Assembly: GCA_938022295.1 (NCBI GenBank)
Contig: CALIDR010000143.1
Location: 1 to 31,858, forward strand
DNA length: 31,858 nt
From: an uncultured Burkholderiaceae bacterium
GTDB lineage: Bacteria; Pseudomonadota; Gammaproteobacteria; Burkholderiales; Burkholderiaceae_C
Direction: 5' to 3'
Below are positions 1 through 7,324 of the stretch, one piece after another. Under the pieces are notes generated by a model. That model was not told where the DNA came from. It made no database searches and saw only the letters and a list, made by a program, of their open reading frames with translations. The translations under genes were made by a program, and so were the position numbers. Every line of letters begins with the position of its first letter. The stretch's first letter is position 1.

Positions 1-200
1 CGCCGCAGCGGCGCCTGCGGAGGTGCGCGCGGGAGCTCAGACTGGATCATGAGGCGCACTGGCCAAGGCGGGCCGCGCCTTTCCTGCCAGAACATCGACT
101 TGCGGGCAATCGAGGTGCCCACGCCGCGGTCGTCGTCGGTGATCACACTCGGCCCACCCAAGACGCGGAGCACCTTGCGCCGAAGCGGGTCTTTCTTCAA
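1..200 (-). CDS. Unidentified protein, N-terminal part (cut by left window edge)
   Basis: An open minus-strand frame runs from a TTG at 200-198 to the left edge without a stop. The TTG overlaps the TGA (199-197) that ends the frameshift-corrected FrhB-like gene, giving a TTGA overlap like the ATGA/GTGA overlaps used throughout this operon. Third codon positions are about 80% G or C, as in the neighbours. The predicted start reads MKKDPLRRKVLRVLGGPSVI, followed by TDDDRGVG and later SMFWQERRGPPWPVRLMIQ. I do not recognise the family and assign no function. No ATG lies in frame near this point, and a GTG about 11 codons in is an alternative start. The case rests on the overlap, codon bias and protein-like composition. 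Confidence 0.45.
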   Translation of the reverse strand, partial: MKKDPLRRKVLRVLGGPSVITDDDRGVGTSIARKSMFWQERRGPPWPVRLMIQSELPRAPPQAPLR

Positions 201-425
201 CTTCGCTGGCCCGGCCGGCGTCCCGCGCCATCGCGCCTCAGCAGTCGCCGCTGCAGCCGATTGAACACGCGGTAGATCCGCTCTGGCCACGCCATGCCGC
301 GGATGAAGGCTTCGGGGCGGCCCGCCTCACCGGTGCGCAGCCAAAGCTCGCGGCTGCGCACGCGCAGCCACTCGCGCAGCCGCTGCTCCAGGCGCAGCAC
401 GAGCGGATAAGTCACGGCGGGCGGG
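197..425 (-). pseudogene. Displaced C-terminus of the FrhB-like protein in another frame
   Basis: On the minus strand a second frame encodes VTYPLVLRLEQRLREWLRV, then SRELWLRTGEAGRPEAFIRG, then ERIYRVFNRLQRRLLRR and a stop at 199-197. From memory of the family, this matches the usual end of polysaccharide-locus FrhB-like proteins: a basic helix, a SHELFLKA-like stretch, then FI..MRP and KYYRIY. It joins the main frame at a CCCGCCCGCC run (minus strand, about 425-416), a plausible slippage or sequencing-error site. A one-base correction there would give a full-length protein of about 493 residues ending at 197. Confidence 0.7.
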
Positions 426-1676
426 CTGGCGCTTCGCCGGGTGCCACGCCCGCCTGTGCAGCCACAGCCGATAACCCAGCAGCTTGCGACGATGGTTCAG
501 GCCGCCTCGCTGCGAGTCGGCCACCTGCTGCGCCGTGACCGGACGCTGCACCAGGTCGCCTGCCCGGACACCTTCGTGCCAGAGCCGTTCGGCCAGCCGG
601 CTGCGCAACACCACGAGGCTCCAGCCCCTGCCGTCTTCCACGTAGTGGGGCAGCCAGGCATCCATCGCGGCGAGGTCGGCCGTCTCGGCCAGCACGTCGT
701 CGCAGAAGTCGCACGCCTTGGGCTTGAAGTAGCCCATGCCCCAGTTCACGCCGATGCGCGAATTCATCACGCGATGCACCTGCACCGGCGCGCCCTCGGC
801 GGACGCATCCGAGGACTGCGTCTTCACCTCGACTGCGTAGTCGTTGGCCGGCCGCCCCTCGACCTTGCGCCTGAAGCACGCATCGACGACGCGCGCACCC
901 CGTGGCGCTCCCGCCGCGGCGGCGAGGAAGCGCATGTAGTGGGCGCTCTTCATCTGGCCGCACACGATGCCCACCTGGAGCACGATGCGTTCGTCGATCA
1001 CTGGATCGACAGAGCGCAGCGAGCGCAGCGCCTTGTGGAAGCACGGCACGCCCGTGATCGCGTAGCGCCCCGGACGCTCCTTGACGATGCGCAGCACCTC
1101 GTCCATCGACACCGGGAAGTAGAACGACGTGGCGCCCGCGGAGATCGCATCGGGCGTCGTGGCGACGCGGTAACTGAACACCCGCCCGTCGTCGCGGCCG
1201 AACGACGGCGCGACGTGAATCACCCCGTCGACCAGCCCCTGGCGCAGCGAAGCTCCGAGCACCCAACTCGCAATGCCGCCGGACGACGCGCGCTCGCGAT
1301 GTGGCGGCGCGTACGCGGCGAAGGCGCTCCGGAAGCGACCGATTTCCGGATGCGCCCGCACCGGGTCAGCGTCGCCTCCGAAGACCTCGGCAGCGATCGT
1401 CGACTCGTCCGGACCGCCCGCGAACGGACACACGGCCGATGCCGTGGCAAAGTCGACGTTCCTCACCCCGCTTGGCAGCCGCGCCACCAGATCGCCATAC
1501 CGATTGAAATCGATGCGGATCCCGGGCACGGCCGCCGCGCAGGCGCCGCAGCCGATGCAGAAGCCGCCTTGAGCGACGGATTCGATCGGCAGTGGGTCAC
1601 TGTGGACAGTCAGGCCAGGCGATTCGGGGTTGGCGCCGGCCGTGACGCGTCGATCCGTCAAAGACCGACAGTCCAC
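327..1676 (-). CDS. FrhB-like iron-sulfur protein (coenzyme F420 hydrogenase/dehydrogenase beta-subunit family), apparent C-terminal frameshift
   Basis: The N-terminus carries a cysteine cluster, GFCIGCGACAAAVPG, then SAVCPF, as expected for a [4Fe-4S] site. A long FrhB/FdhB C-terminal-type domain follows, with SSGGIASW, ITGVPCFHKALRSL, GIVCGQMKS and KPKACDFCDDVLAETADL. Such proteins recur in bacterial polysaccharide loci, often near pyruvyl transferases; their substrate there is unsettled and F420 itself need not be involved. No ATG is suitable: the only in-frame starts between the upstream methyltransferase and the cysteine cluster are GTG 1676 and TTG 1661, neither with a strong ribosome-binding site. 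After the family's usual DSQRGGLNHRRKLLGYRLW segment this frame turns into Arg/Ala-rich sequence, while the expected C-terminus continues in another frame (see 197-425). The enzyme is therefore frameshifted or the sequence has an error. Confidence 0.8.
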   Translation of the reverse strand: MDCRSLTDRRVTAGANPESPGLTVHSDPLPIESVAQGGFCIGCGACAAAVPGIRIDFNRYGDLVARLPSGVRNVDFATASAVCPFAGGPDESTIAAEVFGGDADPVRAHPEIGRFRSAFAAYAPPHRERASSGGIASWVLGASLRQGLVDGVIHVAPSFGRDDGRVFSYRVATTPDAISAGATSFYFPVSMDEVLRIVKERPGRYAITGVPCFHKALRSLRSVDPVIDERIVLQVGIVCGQMKSAHYMRFLAAAAGAPRGARVVDACFRRKVEGRPANDYAVEVKTQSSDASAEGAPVQVHRVMNSRIGVNWGMGYFKPKACDFCDDVLAETADLAAMDAWLPHYVEDGRGWSLVVLRSRLAERLWHEGVRAGDLVQRPVTAQQVADSQRGGLNHRRKLLGYRLWLHRRAWHPAKRQPARRDLSARAAPGAAAARVAARAQPRALAAHR

Positions 1677-1728
1677 GCGAAACTGGGGGCAATATGCCCG
1701 ATGGCCGCGAATCGTTGGCGCCGCACCA

Positions 1729-2343
1729 TCACGGCTTTCTCTTCGTTCCCCAGAAGAACGTCGCGGCAACGATGCTCGTGCCGGCCCAATAGTCGCAGCC
1801 ACACGACTTCTCTTCGAAATCGCGCATCCACGCTCGCAGTCCCGAGGGTGTGACGCGCCAGTAGTCGTGCGGATCGGCGTGGTACGGGAACAGAAACGGC
1901 AGCTGCACCCAGATCGATCCGCCGGGCTTCAGGATCCGGTGCATTTCCCGTATTGCCTGCTGGGGATCGGGCACGTGTTCCAGCACCGACCAACACACGA
2001 CGGCGTTGAACGATTCGTCGGGGAAGCCGAGCGCCTGTACGTCGTCGTGGCGGTCGATCTGCGGGCCGTGGTCGTATTTGTCGACGGCCACCCAGTTCTC
2101 GCCGTACTTGCGGCCGTACGAATCCTTGATCGCGATCTGCAGGCAAGGCCCCGACGTGCCGCGCAGGAATTCGTCGAACAGCACGTTGCGCGCGACCTTG
2201 CTGCGGATCTTCGGCGTCGATCTCGCGTACTGGATCAGAAACGCCATCGTCGGCGAGACGCGTGTCACGAGCGCCTTCAATCTCCGCTTGAGGCCCTGCC
2301 GGGCCTGAGGGCGCACGGTGTCGTAGCGTGCCGGTTGATTCAT
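1729..2343 (-). CDS. Class I SAM-dependent methyltransferase (methyltransf_11-like)
   Basis: A 204-residue protein with the late half of a Rossmann methyltransferase fold. VVCWSVLEHVPDPQQAIREM is the typical motif-IV/helix region, followed by HRILKPGGSIWVQLPF (post-II glycine turn) and PHDYWRVTP, which is common in methyltransferases of polysaccharide clusters. The usual motif I (GxGxG) is not obvious; the expected place holds GPCLQIAIKDSYG. The start is ATG 2343, preceded by AGGAG with a 9-base spacer on the minus strand. It lies 32 bases after the Tat-signal protein and 52 bases before the FrhB-like gene, in the same operon. Likely role (inference): O-methylation of a sugar or a repeat-unit intermediate; the acceptor is unknown. 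Confidence 0.85.
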   Translation of the reverse strand: MNQPARYDTVRPQARQGLKRRLKALVTRVSPTMAFLIQYARSTPKIRSKVARNVLFDEFLRGTSGPCLQIAIKDSYGRKYGENWVAVDKYDHGPQIDRHDDVQALGFPDESFNAVVCWSVLEHVPDPQQAIREMHRILKPGGSIWVQLPFLFPYHADPHDYWRVTPSGLRAWMRDFEEKSCGCDYWAGTSIVAATFFWGTKRKP

Positions 2344-2375
2344 GCAGACTTGCTCCTGTCGGATCGGGCCCGGAT

Positions 2376-3518
2376 TCATTCCGGGAGGAAGGGCGCTGCG
2401 CGCCGGTCGAGCGCATCGACGGCGCGGACCTGGGCGTCGAAGCCTTCGTGCAGGAACGCCAGATGTCCCACGCCCAGGCGGCGCGCGAGATCGATCATCG
2501 CCGCAGGCTCGAGAGGGCTTCCGTTGGTCACCATCGCCCAACGGCGCTCCGTCGTGAAGCGTTCCATTTGCGGATACAGCACTCGGTATGCCGCCGAGTC
2601 GGGGTTGAGATCCTGCGCCCAGATCGACAGCCCGGCGGCCGCCAGCCCCTTTGCGACTTTCGGCAGTGCCTGCGCGTTGTCCGGCGGCACCACGTTGACG
2701 TTTGAGACGACCTGCACCGGCGACGGGAACGCGCGGCGGATCGTCGAGGCCTGGTCGAGCAGGAAGCCGACGAACCAGTCGGAACCGGGATAGCCCACCG
2801 CTCCCATCAGCCCGCGGTCGGGCAGCGCCAGCGCGCTCTCCGGCGTGAGGACGGCGTAAAGCGACGGCCGGTCGCCGATGGCAGCGCCGAGTCGCTCCCA
2901 CATCGCGAACCAGCGCTCCTTCAGCACCCATCGCTTGGCCACGTATTTCCGCACCGCGCTCGCTCGGCGGCCGCGCTCGCGCATGTCGTGCATGGAGGCG
3001 TACCGGAAGGCGTCCTGGCAGATCCCGTCCGCGCAGCGCGCGAAATCCGCCCGCGGAATCGGGCCGCGGTCGACGTCGGCGGGCACGGCAGGCACGTAGC
3101 GGTCGTCGGACTCCTGGAACTGCCAGCTCTTGTCGGATACGTGCACCATGGCGAAAAACCCTCGCTCTCGCAGGGTCCGCAGTGCTTCGTCGAGCGCATC
3201 GGTGCGCAGGGGGCCGCGGTCGACCTCGATCTGGCCCCACCCCAGCGAGAGCACGAGCCCGATCCACGGCGGGCGACGCCCCTTCGATGCACGCTCGTCG
3301 TTGCGCGATTGCAGCAGCCGCAACGCATCGGGAACCTTCGCCAGATCGCCCACCCGCAGCCACAGACCGACCCGCGGCCGCTCGTTGCCCGCGGCCATCG
3401 CCGCCGATGCACAGATCGACGCCGACGCGAGCACGACGCTGCGCCGGGTACAACCCGCGGTGGCTGCCGCTGTCGGAGGCCGCGCTGGAGCGCAGCGGCC
3501 GTTGTGTGCTTCGTTCAC
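2376..3518 (-). CDS. Predicted Tat-exported protein of unknown function, possibly TIM-barrel
   Basis: A 380-residue protein starting at GTG 3518, which overlaps the TGA of the upstream sulfotransferase (GTGA) and has GAAGGA about 9 bases upstream. Residues about 25-43 look like a twin-arginine signal, TRRSVVLASASICASAAMAA. The mature part alternates predicted strands and helices: GLWLRVGDLAKVPDALRLL, WIGLVLSLGWGQIEVDRG, GFFAMVHVSDKSW, a VLTPESALAL segment, PVQVVSNVNVVPPD, LSIWAQDLNPDSAAY, then WAMVTNGSPLEP and LGVGHLAFLHEGFD. This resembles a beta/alpha barrel of the glycoside-hydrolase type, but I cannot place it in a family and no catalytic pair is certain. Its position inside the sulfated-polysaccharide operon suggests a periplasmic role in polysaccharide modification or trimming, which is inference. 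Confidence 0.75.
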   Translation of the reverse strand: MNEAHNGRCAPARPPTAAATAGCTRRSVVLASASICASAAMAAGNERPRVGLWLRVGDLAKVPDALRLLQSRNDERASKGRRPPWIGLVLSLGWGQIEVDRGPLRTDALDEALRTLRERGFFAMVHVSDKSWQFQESDDRYVPAVPADVDRGPIPRADFARCADGICQDAFRYASMHDMRERGRRASAVRKYVAKRWVLKERWFAMWERLGAAIGDRPSLYAVLTPESALALPDRGLMGAVGYPGSDWFVGFLLDQASTIRRAFPSPVQVVSNVNVVPPDNAQALPKVAKGLAAAGLSIWAQDLNPDSAAYRVLYPQMERFTTERRWAMVTNGSPLEPAAMIDLARRLGVGHLAFLHEGFDAQVRAVDALDRRAAPFLPE

Positions 3519-4381
3519 GTCGTGCGATCCTTCGATTCCAGCCAGTGGCCGAGGTCGATGCCGAGCAGATCGGCCGTGCGCTCGATGTCGTGCCGGTAGT
3601 ACTCGGACCAGCGGCGGCGGGTGGACGGGTCCAGCCGGTCCGACTTCTGCAGCGTGGCATCGCGTGCGCGCGCCAGCGTGCGCCGCACGCCGGACGGCAG
3701 CAGGCGGGTCACACCCGGCAGTCGTCGCACCCGCTGCAGCGCCCGGTACAGCCTCGGATGCCGTGGCATCCCACCAGGGTTGTGGGCATATGCCGCCTCG
3801 ATGCGGAAGCCGCGGTCGGCCCCGACGAAGTCGAACAGGTTCTGCATCGTCTCGGCGGGACGGCGCACCAGGTCGTCGAACAGCACACAGCAGATCCGAT
3901 CGCGGCCGAACAGGTCCATGTACCGCTGAAGCGCCTGCGCGTAAAGGCTGGCGCGGAACCACATCGCGTCGTCCGGCTCACGGGGAACGGACGGATCTCG
4001 CAGCCGCCCGGATCGCAACGCCATCTGGAAATGCGAATAGGCGCGATCGACCGGCGAGCGCAGGCTGACGATCAACCGCACGTCGGGCACCACCGCCCGG
4101 ATGCGTTCCGGCGCGACCGGGCTGTGCAGGTACGCGGGGGATGCCTCGCCGCGTCGCGCAGCGGGTGGCGCGTTGGCGAACAGCGCCTCGTACTGCGCCA
4201 GCGAACGCACCGGGAAATCGTGTCGCGCCACGCCGAGGTGGCGCTCGTTGCCGGGATCGAACGCGAAGTAGTTGGGCTCCTTGACCCGGGTCATGTATAC
4301 CCCCGGATGCTGGGCAAAGTACTCGTGCAGCGATGTCGTGCCGGCCTTGTAGGCGCCAATGACGATGAAGTGGGGAAGCAT
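3515..4381 (-). CDS. PAPS-dependent sulfotransferase 1 (sulfotransfer domain)
   Basis: A 288-residue sulfotransferase starting at ATG 4381. Near the N-terminus HFIVIGAYKAGTTSLHEYF is the 5'-phosphosulfate-binding loop (GxxKAGTTSL). KEPNYFAF follows, and LIVSLRSPVDRAYSHFQMAL is the 3'-phosphate-binding segment (RxPxxRAYSHF). These two motifs define PAPS-dependent sulfotransferases of the heparan-sulfate/NodH-like type, which move sulfate from PAPS to a hydroxyl or amine of a carbohydrate. Its TGA overlaps the GTG of the Tat-signal protein. Being one of five such genes here, next to PAPS-making genes, it probably sulfates one position of the exopolysaccharide repeat; the acceptor is not predictable. 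Confidence 0.93.
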   Translation of the reverse strand: MLPHFIVIGAYKAGTTSLHEYFAQHPGVYMTRVKEPNYFAFDPGNERHLGVARHDFPVRSLAQYEALFANAPPAARRGEASPAYLHSPVAPERIRAVVPDVRLIVSLRSPVDRAYSHFQMALRSGRLRDPSVPREPDDAMWFRASLYAQALQRYMDLFGRDRICCVLFDDLVRRPAETMQNLFDFVGADRGFRIEAAYAHNPGGMPRHPRLYRALQRVRRLPGVTRLLPSGVRRTLARARDATLQKSDRLDPSTRRRWSEYYRHDIERTADLLGIDLGHWLESKDRTT

Positions 4382-4428
4382 GAGTCTTGGCTCGTTCGGC
4401 GGCCCGCGCCGCCGCCGGGAATATGGGG

Positions 4429-5190
4429 TCACGGCGACGGATTGCGCCACTCGCGCCAGACGAGCACGGGAAAGCGGATCGCGTCCGACGCATAGCGTCG
4501 CCACAGGCGGCGCGGCTCCATCATCACCCGGTGCAGCCATTCGAAGCCCGTGCCCCGAAGCCACGCGGGTGCGCGATGCACGTGGCCGGCCAGGAAATCG
4601 ATCGTCGCCCCCACGCACAGCGTCACCTTGGCAGGGTTGACCAGCGAGATGCGCTGCGCCCACAACTCCTGCTTCGGGGCCCCGAGCCCGAGCACCAGCA
4701 CCTCCGGGCGGGCGTCGCGGATGTCCTGCGCGAGCCGAAGGCACAGCGATTCGTCCTGCTCGAAGCCGCGGGGCGGGCTGCAGACGCCGCAGACATCCAC
4801 GTGCGGCCAGCGGGCGCGGATGCGGCGCGCCGCTTCATCGGCCACGCCGTCGGCCGCCCCGAAGAGGAACACGCGCAGCGTGCCGCGCTCGCGCGTGGCC
4901 TCGAACAGCGCTGGCGTGAGGTCGCTGCCGGTGACGAGTCCGGGCAGCGGTCGGCCGAGCCATCGCGCCGCCCACAGCACGGGCGTGCCGTCGACGACCA
5001 CCAGCCCCGCGGCGCGGTAGGCTGCGCGAAAAGCCGCGTCCTGGCTGAGCTTGACGACGTGGTCCACGTTGGGCGTCACCACGAAGCGCCCGGTCGCTTC
5101 CTCGTCGAGCCACGACACCAGCCGGCGCAGCACCTGGCCGCGGTCGAGCGCGTCGATCTCGATGCCGAAGATGGCGACCCGCCTGCTCAC
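4429..5190 (-). CDS. WecG/TagA/CpsF-family glycosyltransferase (GT26)
   Basis: A 253-residue cytoplasmic or membrane-associated glycosyltransferase. FVVTPNVDHVVKLSQDAAF carries the conserved N-V-D-H of the family, GLVVVDGTPVLWAARWLG has the DG-P-W motif, and LVLGLGAPKQELWA is the classic GAPKQE box. The C-terminal CVGATIDFLAGHVHRAPAWL and GFEWLHRVMMEPRRLWRRY complete the signature. Members add N-acetylmannosamine(uronic acid) or similar sugars to lipid-linked intermediates, so it likely adds an early sugar of the repeat unit; the exact sugar is unknown. The start is GTG 5190, overlapping the TGA of the GT4 gene by 4 bases. Confidence 0.93.
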   Translation of the reverse strand: MSRRVAIFGIEIDALDRGQVLRRLVSWLDEEATGRFVVTPNVDHVVKLSQDAAFRAAYRAAGLVVVDGTPVLWAARWLGRPLPGLVTGSDLTPALFEATRERGTLRVFLFGAADGVADEAARRIRARWPHVDVCGVCSPPRGFEQDESLCLRLAQDIRDARPEVLVLGLGAPKQELWAQRISLVNPAKVTLCVGATIDFLAGHVHRAPAWLRGTGFEWLHRVMMEPRRLWRRYASDAIRFPVLVWREWRNPSP

Positions 5191-6335
5191 GACCCGAGCA
5201 CCTCCTCGTACACCTCGGCCACAGCCGCGGCCATCGCGCGCTCGGAGTACAGCGCGACCTGGCGCGCGTACGCACGTTCGCGTACTGCGGACCACGCCGC
5301 GGGGTCGTCCATCGCGCGTGTCAGCGCACGCACCAGCGACTCGACGTCGGACGGCCGGCACAGCCAGCCGCAACGGCCATGCTCCAGTACCTCGGGGATC
5401 CCCTCGACGTCCGTCGCGACGGAAGGGACGCCGGCACCCATCGCCTCGAGGAGGACCATCGGCATGCCCTCGCCGTACAGGCTCGGCAGGACGAACAGGT
5501 CCAGGGCGCGAAGCTCGTCGTCAACCTCGCGCGCGAAACCGCGCCATTGCACGCAGTCGACGAGCCCGAGTTCGGCCGCCTGTCGGCGCAGCTTCGCTTC
5601 GTGGGTGGCGTCTTCGAAGCCGCCGATCAGTCGCAGGTCCACATGGCGACCCTGGGCACGCAGTGCCGCGAGCGCGCTCAATAGCACTTCCACGCCTTTG
5701 CGCGGGCGGAATAGGGCCATGCACCCCAGCGTCCAGCGCTGGCTCGGCGCGTCGCGCCGGGGCAGCGGCCCCGGCGTGCGCACGCCGTTGGGCACGAGCC
5801 GCACGCGAGCGGCCTCGACGCCACGCCCTGCCAGGTACCCGGTGAGGCTGCCGGACACGGCGAGGAATCGCTTCGCACCACGCGTGCTCCAGTCCTCCAC
5901 CGCCGCATTGACCGCGTTGCGCCACGTGCTGGCAGTGTCCCGCGAAGTGGGGCTGTGAACGTGATGCACGAAGGGCACGCCCGTTCGCGCGGCGACGACG
6001 CGACCGATCAGCGCAGCGCGCGGCGTGTGGGTATGCACGAGGACGTACCCCCGCTCGCGTACCGCGCGCGCCAGGTGCCACGCCGGGCGAAGGTCGAACC
6101 TGCCGCTCATCGGCGTCAGCAGCAAAGGGGCCTCGCTGCGGCGGTTGCGCGGGAACTCGCGCGGCTTGAGGCACGCGAACTCGACCTGGAAGCCCCGGGC
6201 CGGCAGCGATTCGGCGAGCAGGTCCTGCACCCGCTCTGCGCCCGCGAACGCCTCGCCGTTGATCAGGTGCAGCACGCGTCTGACCGTCGTGGAGCGGTCT
6301 GCGACCACGGGTCGGGGCAGCGGAACGGCGCTCAT
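5187..6335 (-). CDS. GT4-family glycosyltransferase
   Basis: A 382-residue GT-B glycosyltransferase. The N-terminal domain begins RRVLHLINGEAFAGAERV, with the glycine/glutamate pattern of GT4 acceptor domains, and LVHTHTPRAALIGRVVA follows. The C-terminal nucleotide-sugar domain has LVPNGV, LFRPRKGVEVLLSAL and the EX7E box in SLYGEGMPMVLLEAMGAG, followed by VPSVATDVEGIPEVL. It uses an NDP- or GDP-sugar with retention of configuration; donor and acceptor cannot be read from sequence. ATG 6335 is chosen because it overlaps the upstream sulfotransferase stop (ATGA); the frame stays open further upstream but that part is antisense-like Arg/Ala-rich sequence over the sulfotransferase gene. Confidence 0.93.
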   Translation of the reverse strand: MSAVPLPRPVVADRSTTVRRVLHLINGEAFAGAERVQDLLAESLPARGFQVEFACLKPREFPRNRRSEAPLLLTPMSGRFDLRPAWHLARAVRERGYVLVHTHTPRAALIGRVVAARTGVPFVHHVHSPTSRDTASTWRNAVNAAVEDWSTRGAKRFLAVSGSLTGYLAGRGVEAARVRLVPNGVRTPGPLPRRDAPSQRWTLGCMALFRPRKGVEVLLSALAALRAQGRHVDLRLIGGFEDATHEAKLRRQAAELGLVDCVQWRGFAREVDDELRALDLFVLPSLYGEGMPMVLLEAMGAGVPSVATDVEGIPEVLEHGRCGWLCRPSDVESLVRALTRAMDDPAAWSAVRERAYARQVALYSERAMAAAVAEVYEEVLGS

Positions 6336-7324
6336 GTCCCCTGCCGGCCTGCCTGCACGGCCCGATATCGGCGCCAGTGGAACAGGGCGCCACCGATCCA
6401 GCCGCGCTGCCGGCGCTCGAACTGCAGCAGCGCCACGCCGTCGGCGATCTGCCCACGCAGGAGCGCGATCTTCGACAGGCGCCGCTGCGGCTGCGGCGCA
6501 AAGTCCAAGCGATAGCCGAGTTGGGTCAGCAGCGGGCCGCTGAGGCCTTCGATCGTCCGCAACGTCCTCTCGCTGAGCTGACCCCTGTACTTGCCCCGGT
6601 TGTCGCCGACGATCGTCGCGGCCCCTCGGGCATCGCCGAGGTTCTCCACGCCGGCGCGCAGTTCCAGCATCGCAGGCACGAATTCGAGGTCCAGCCATTC
6701 GCACACCCGTGTCACCGACGCGCGCGGATTGGCGATCAGGTCTTCGTACCGCAGTTCCAGGTAGTCGGCGCCGATCGCATGCCCGAACTGCCGCGCCGCC
6801 GTCACGCCATCGACCCATCGCTGCGCTGCACGCGCCACGTCCTTGCCCCACGCGTTGCGCATCGAGACGCAGTGGTCGCGCACGTCGCGGATCAGGTGCA
6901 GTACGCGTGCCCGCGGGAACAGACCCCGGATGAGCGGGAGTTGCCCTACGTAGGAAGGGGACTTGTCGCCCCAAATCCGCCCGCTGCCGTGCGCCGCCCC
7001 TGTCGCCGCGCGAACCAGCCCCTCGAATAGGCCTGCAACGTCGTGAGTCGTACAGGCGCGCCGCCATTCCGCCGCATCGACACGACGGCCCGACTCCGCG
7101 AGGTAGGCGAAGAACTGCTGGTCTCGGATTGCCCGCCACAGCGCAGCAAAAGCGGCGTCGTCGAGCGGCCGCCCGTGGCGGCGGACCCAGCCGTCCAGCC
7201 AAGGAAGGAACTCGGTCTCTGCCTCCGGAATCGCCACCTTCGGATGGGCGTTGAGGATTTCGCGCAGCAGCTTGGTGCCCGAGCGTGGCATGCCGACGAC
7301 GAACAGAGGTGGCGGATCCTGCAT
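6332..7324 (-). CDS. PAPS-dependent sulfotransferase 2 (Sulfotransfer_3-like)
   Basis: A 330-residue protein. PPLFVVGMPRSGTKLLREIL is the 5'-phosphosulfate-binding loop at the very N-terminus, RIWGDKSPSYV is the conserved W-G-[DE]-K-S-P segment, and RVLHLIRDVRDHCVSM is the 3'-phosphate-binding helix. DYLELRYEDLIANP is also typical. It shares architecture and several motifs with the adjacent sulfotransferase 3, suggesting a tandem duplication that has diverged. Start: ATG 7324, one base overlapping the TGA of sulfotransferase 3; GTG 7327 just before it would give a 4-base overlap and cannot be excluded. Likely cytoplasmic; acceptor unknown. Confidence 0.93.
   Translation of the reverse strand: MQDPPPLFVVGMPRSGTKLLREILNAHPKVAIPEAETEFLPWLDGWVRRHGRPLDDAAFAALWRAIRDQQFFAYLAESGRRVDAAEWRRACTTHDVAGLFEGLVRAATGAAHGSGRIWGDKSPSYVGQLPLIRGLFPRARVLHLIRDVRDHCVSMRNAWGKDVARAAQRWVDGVTAARQFGHAIGADYLELRYEDLIANPRASVTRVCEWLDLEFVPAMLELRAGVENLGDARGAATIVGDNRGKYRGQLSERTLRTIEGLSGPLLTQLGYRLDFAPQPQRRLSKIALLRGQIADGVALLQFERRQRGWIGGALFHWRRYRAVQAGRQGT

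Noticed and set aside
1687..1699. Small hairpin GGGC-AATAT-GCCC before the FrhB-like gene
   Set aside because: Four-base stem is too short to support a terminator or attenuator.
441..1853. 470-codon plus-strand open frame
   Set aside because: Antisense to the FrhB-like gene, His/Arg/Ala-rich, no motifs; a by-product of high GC3 on the other strand.
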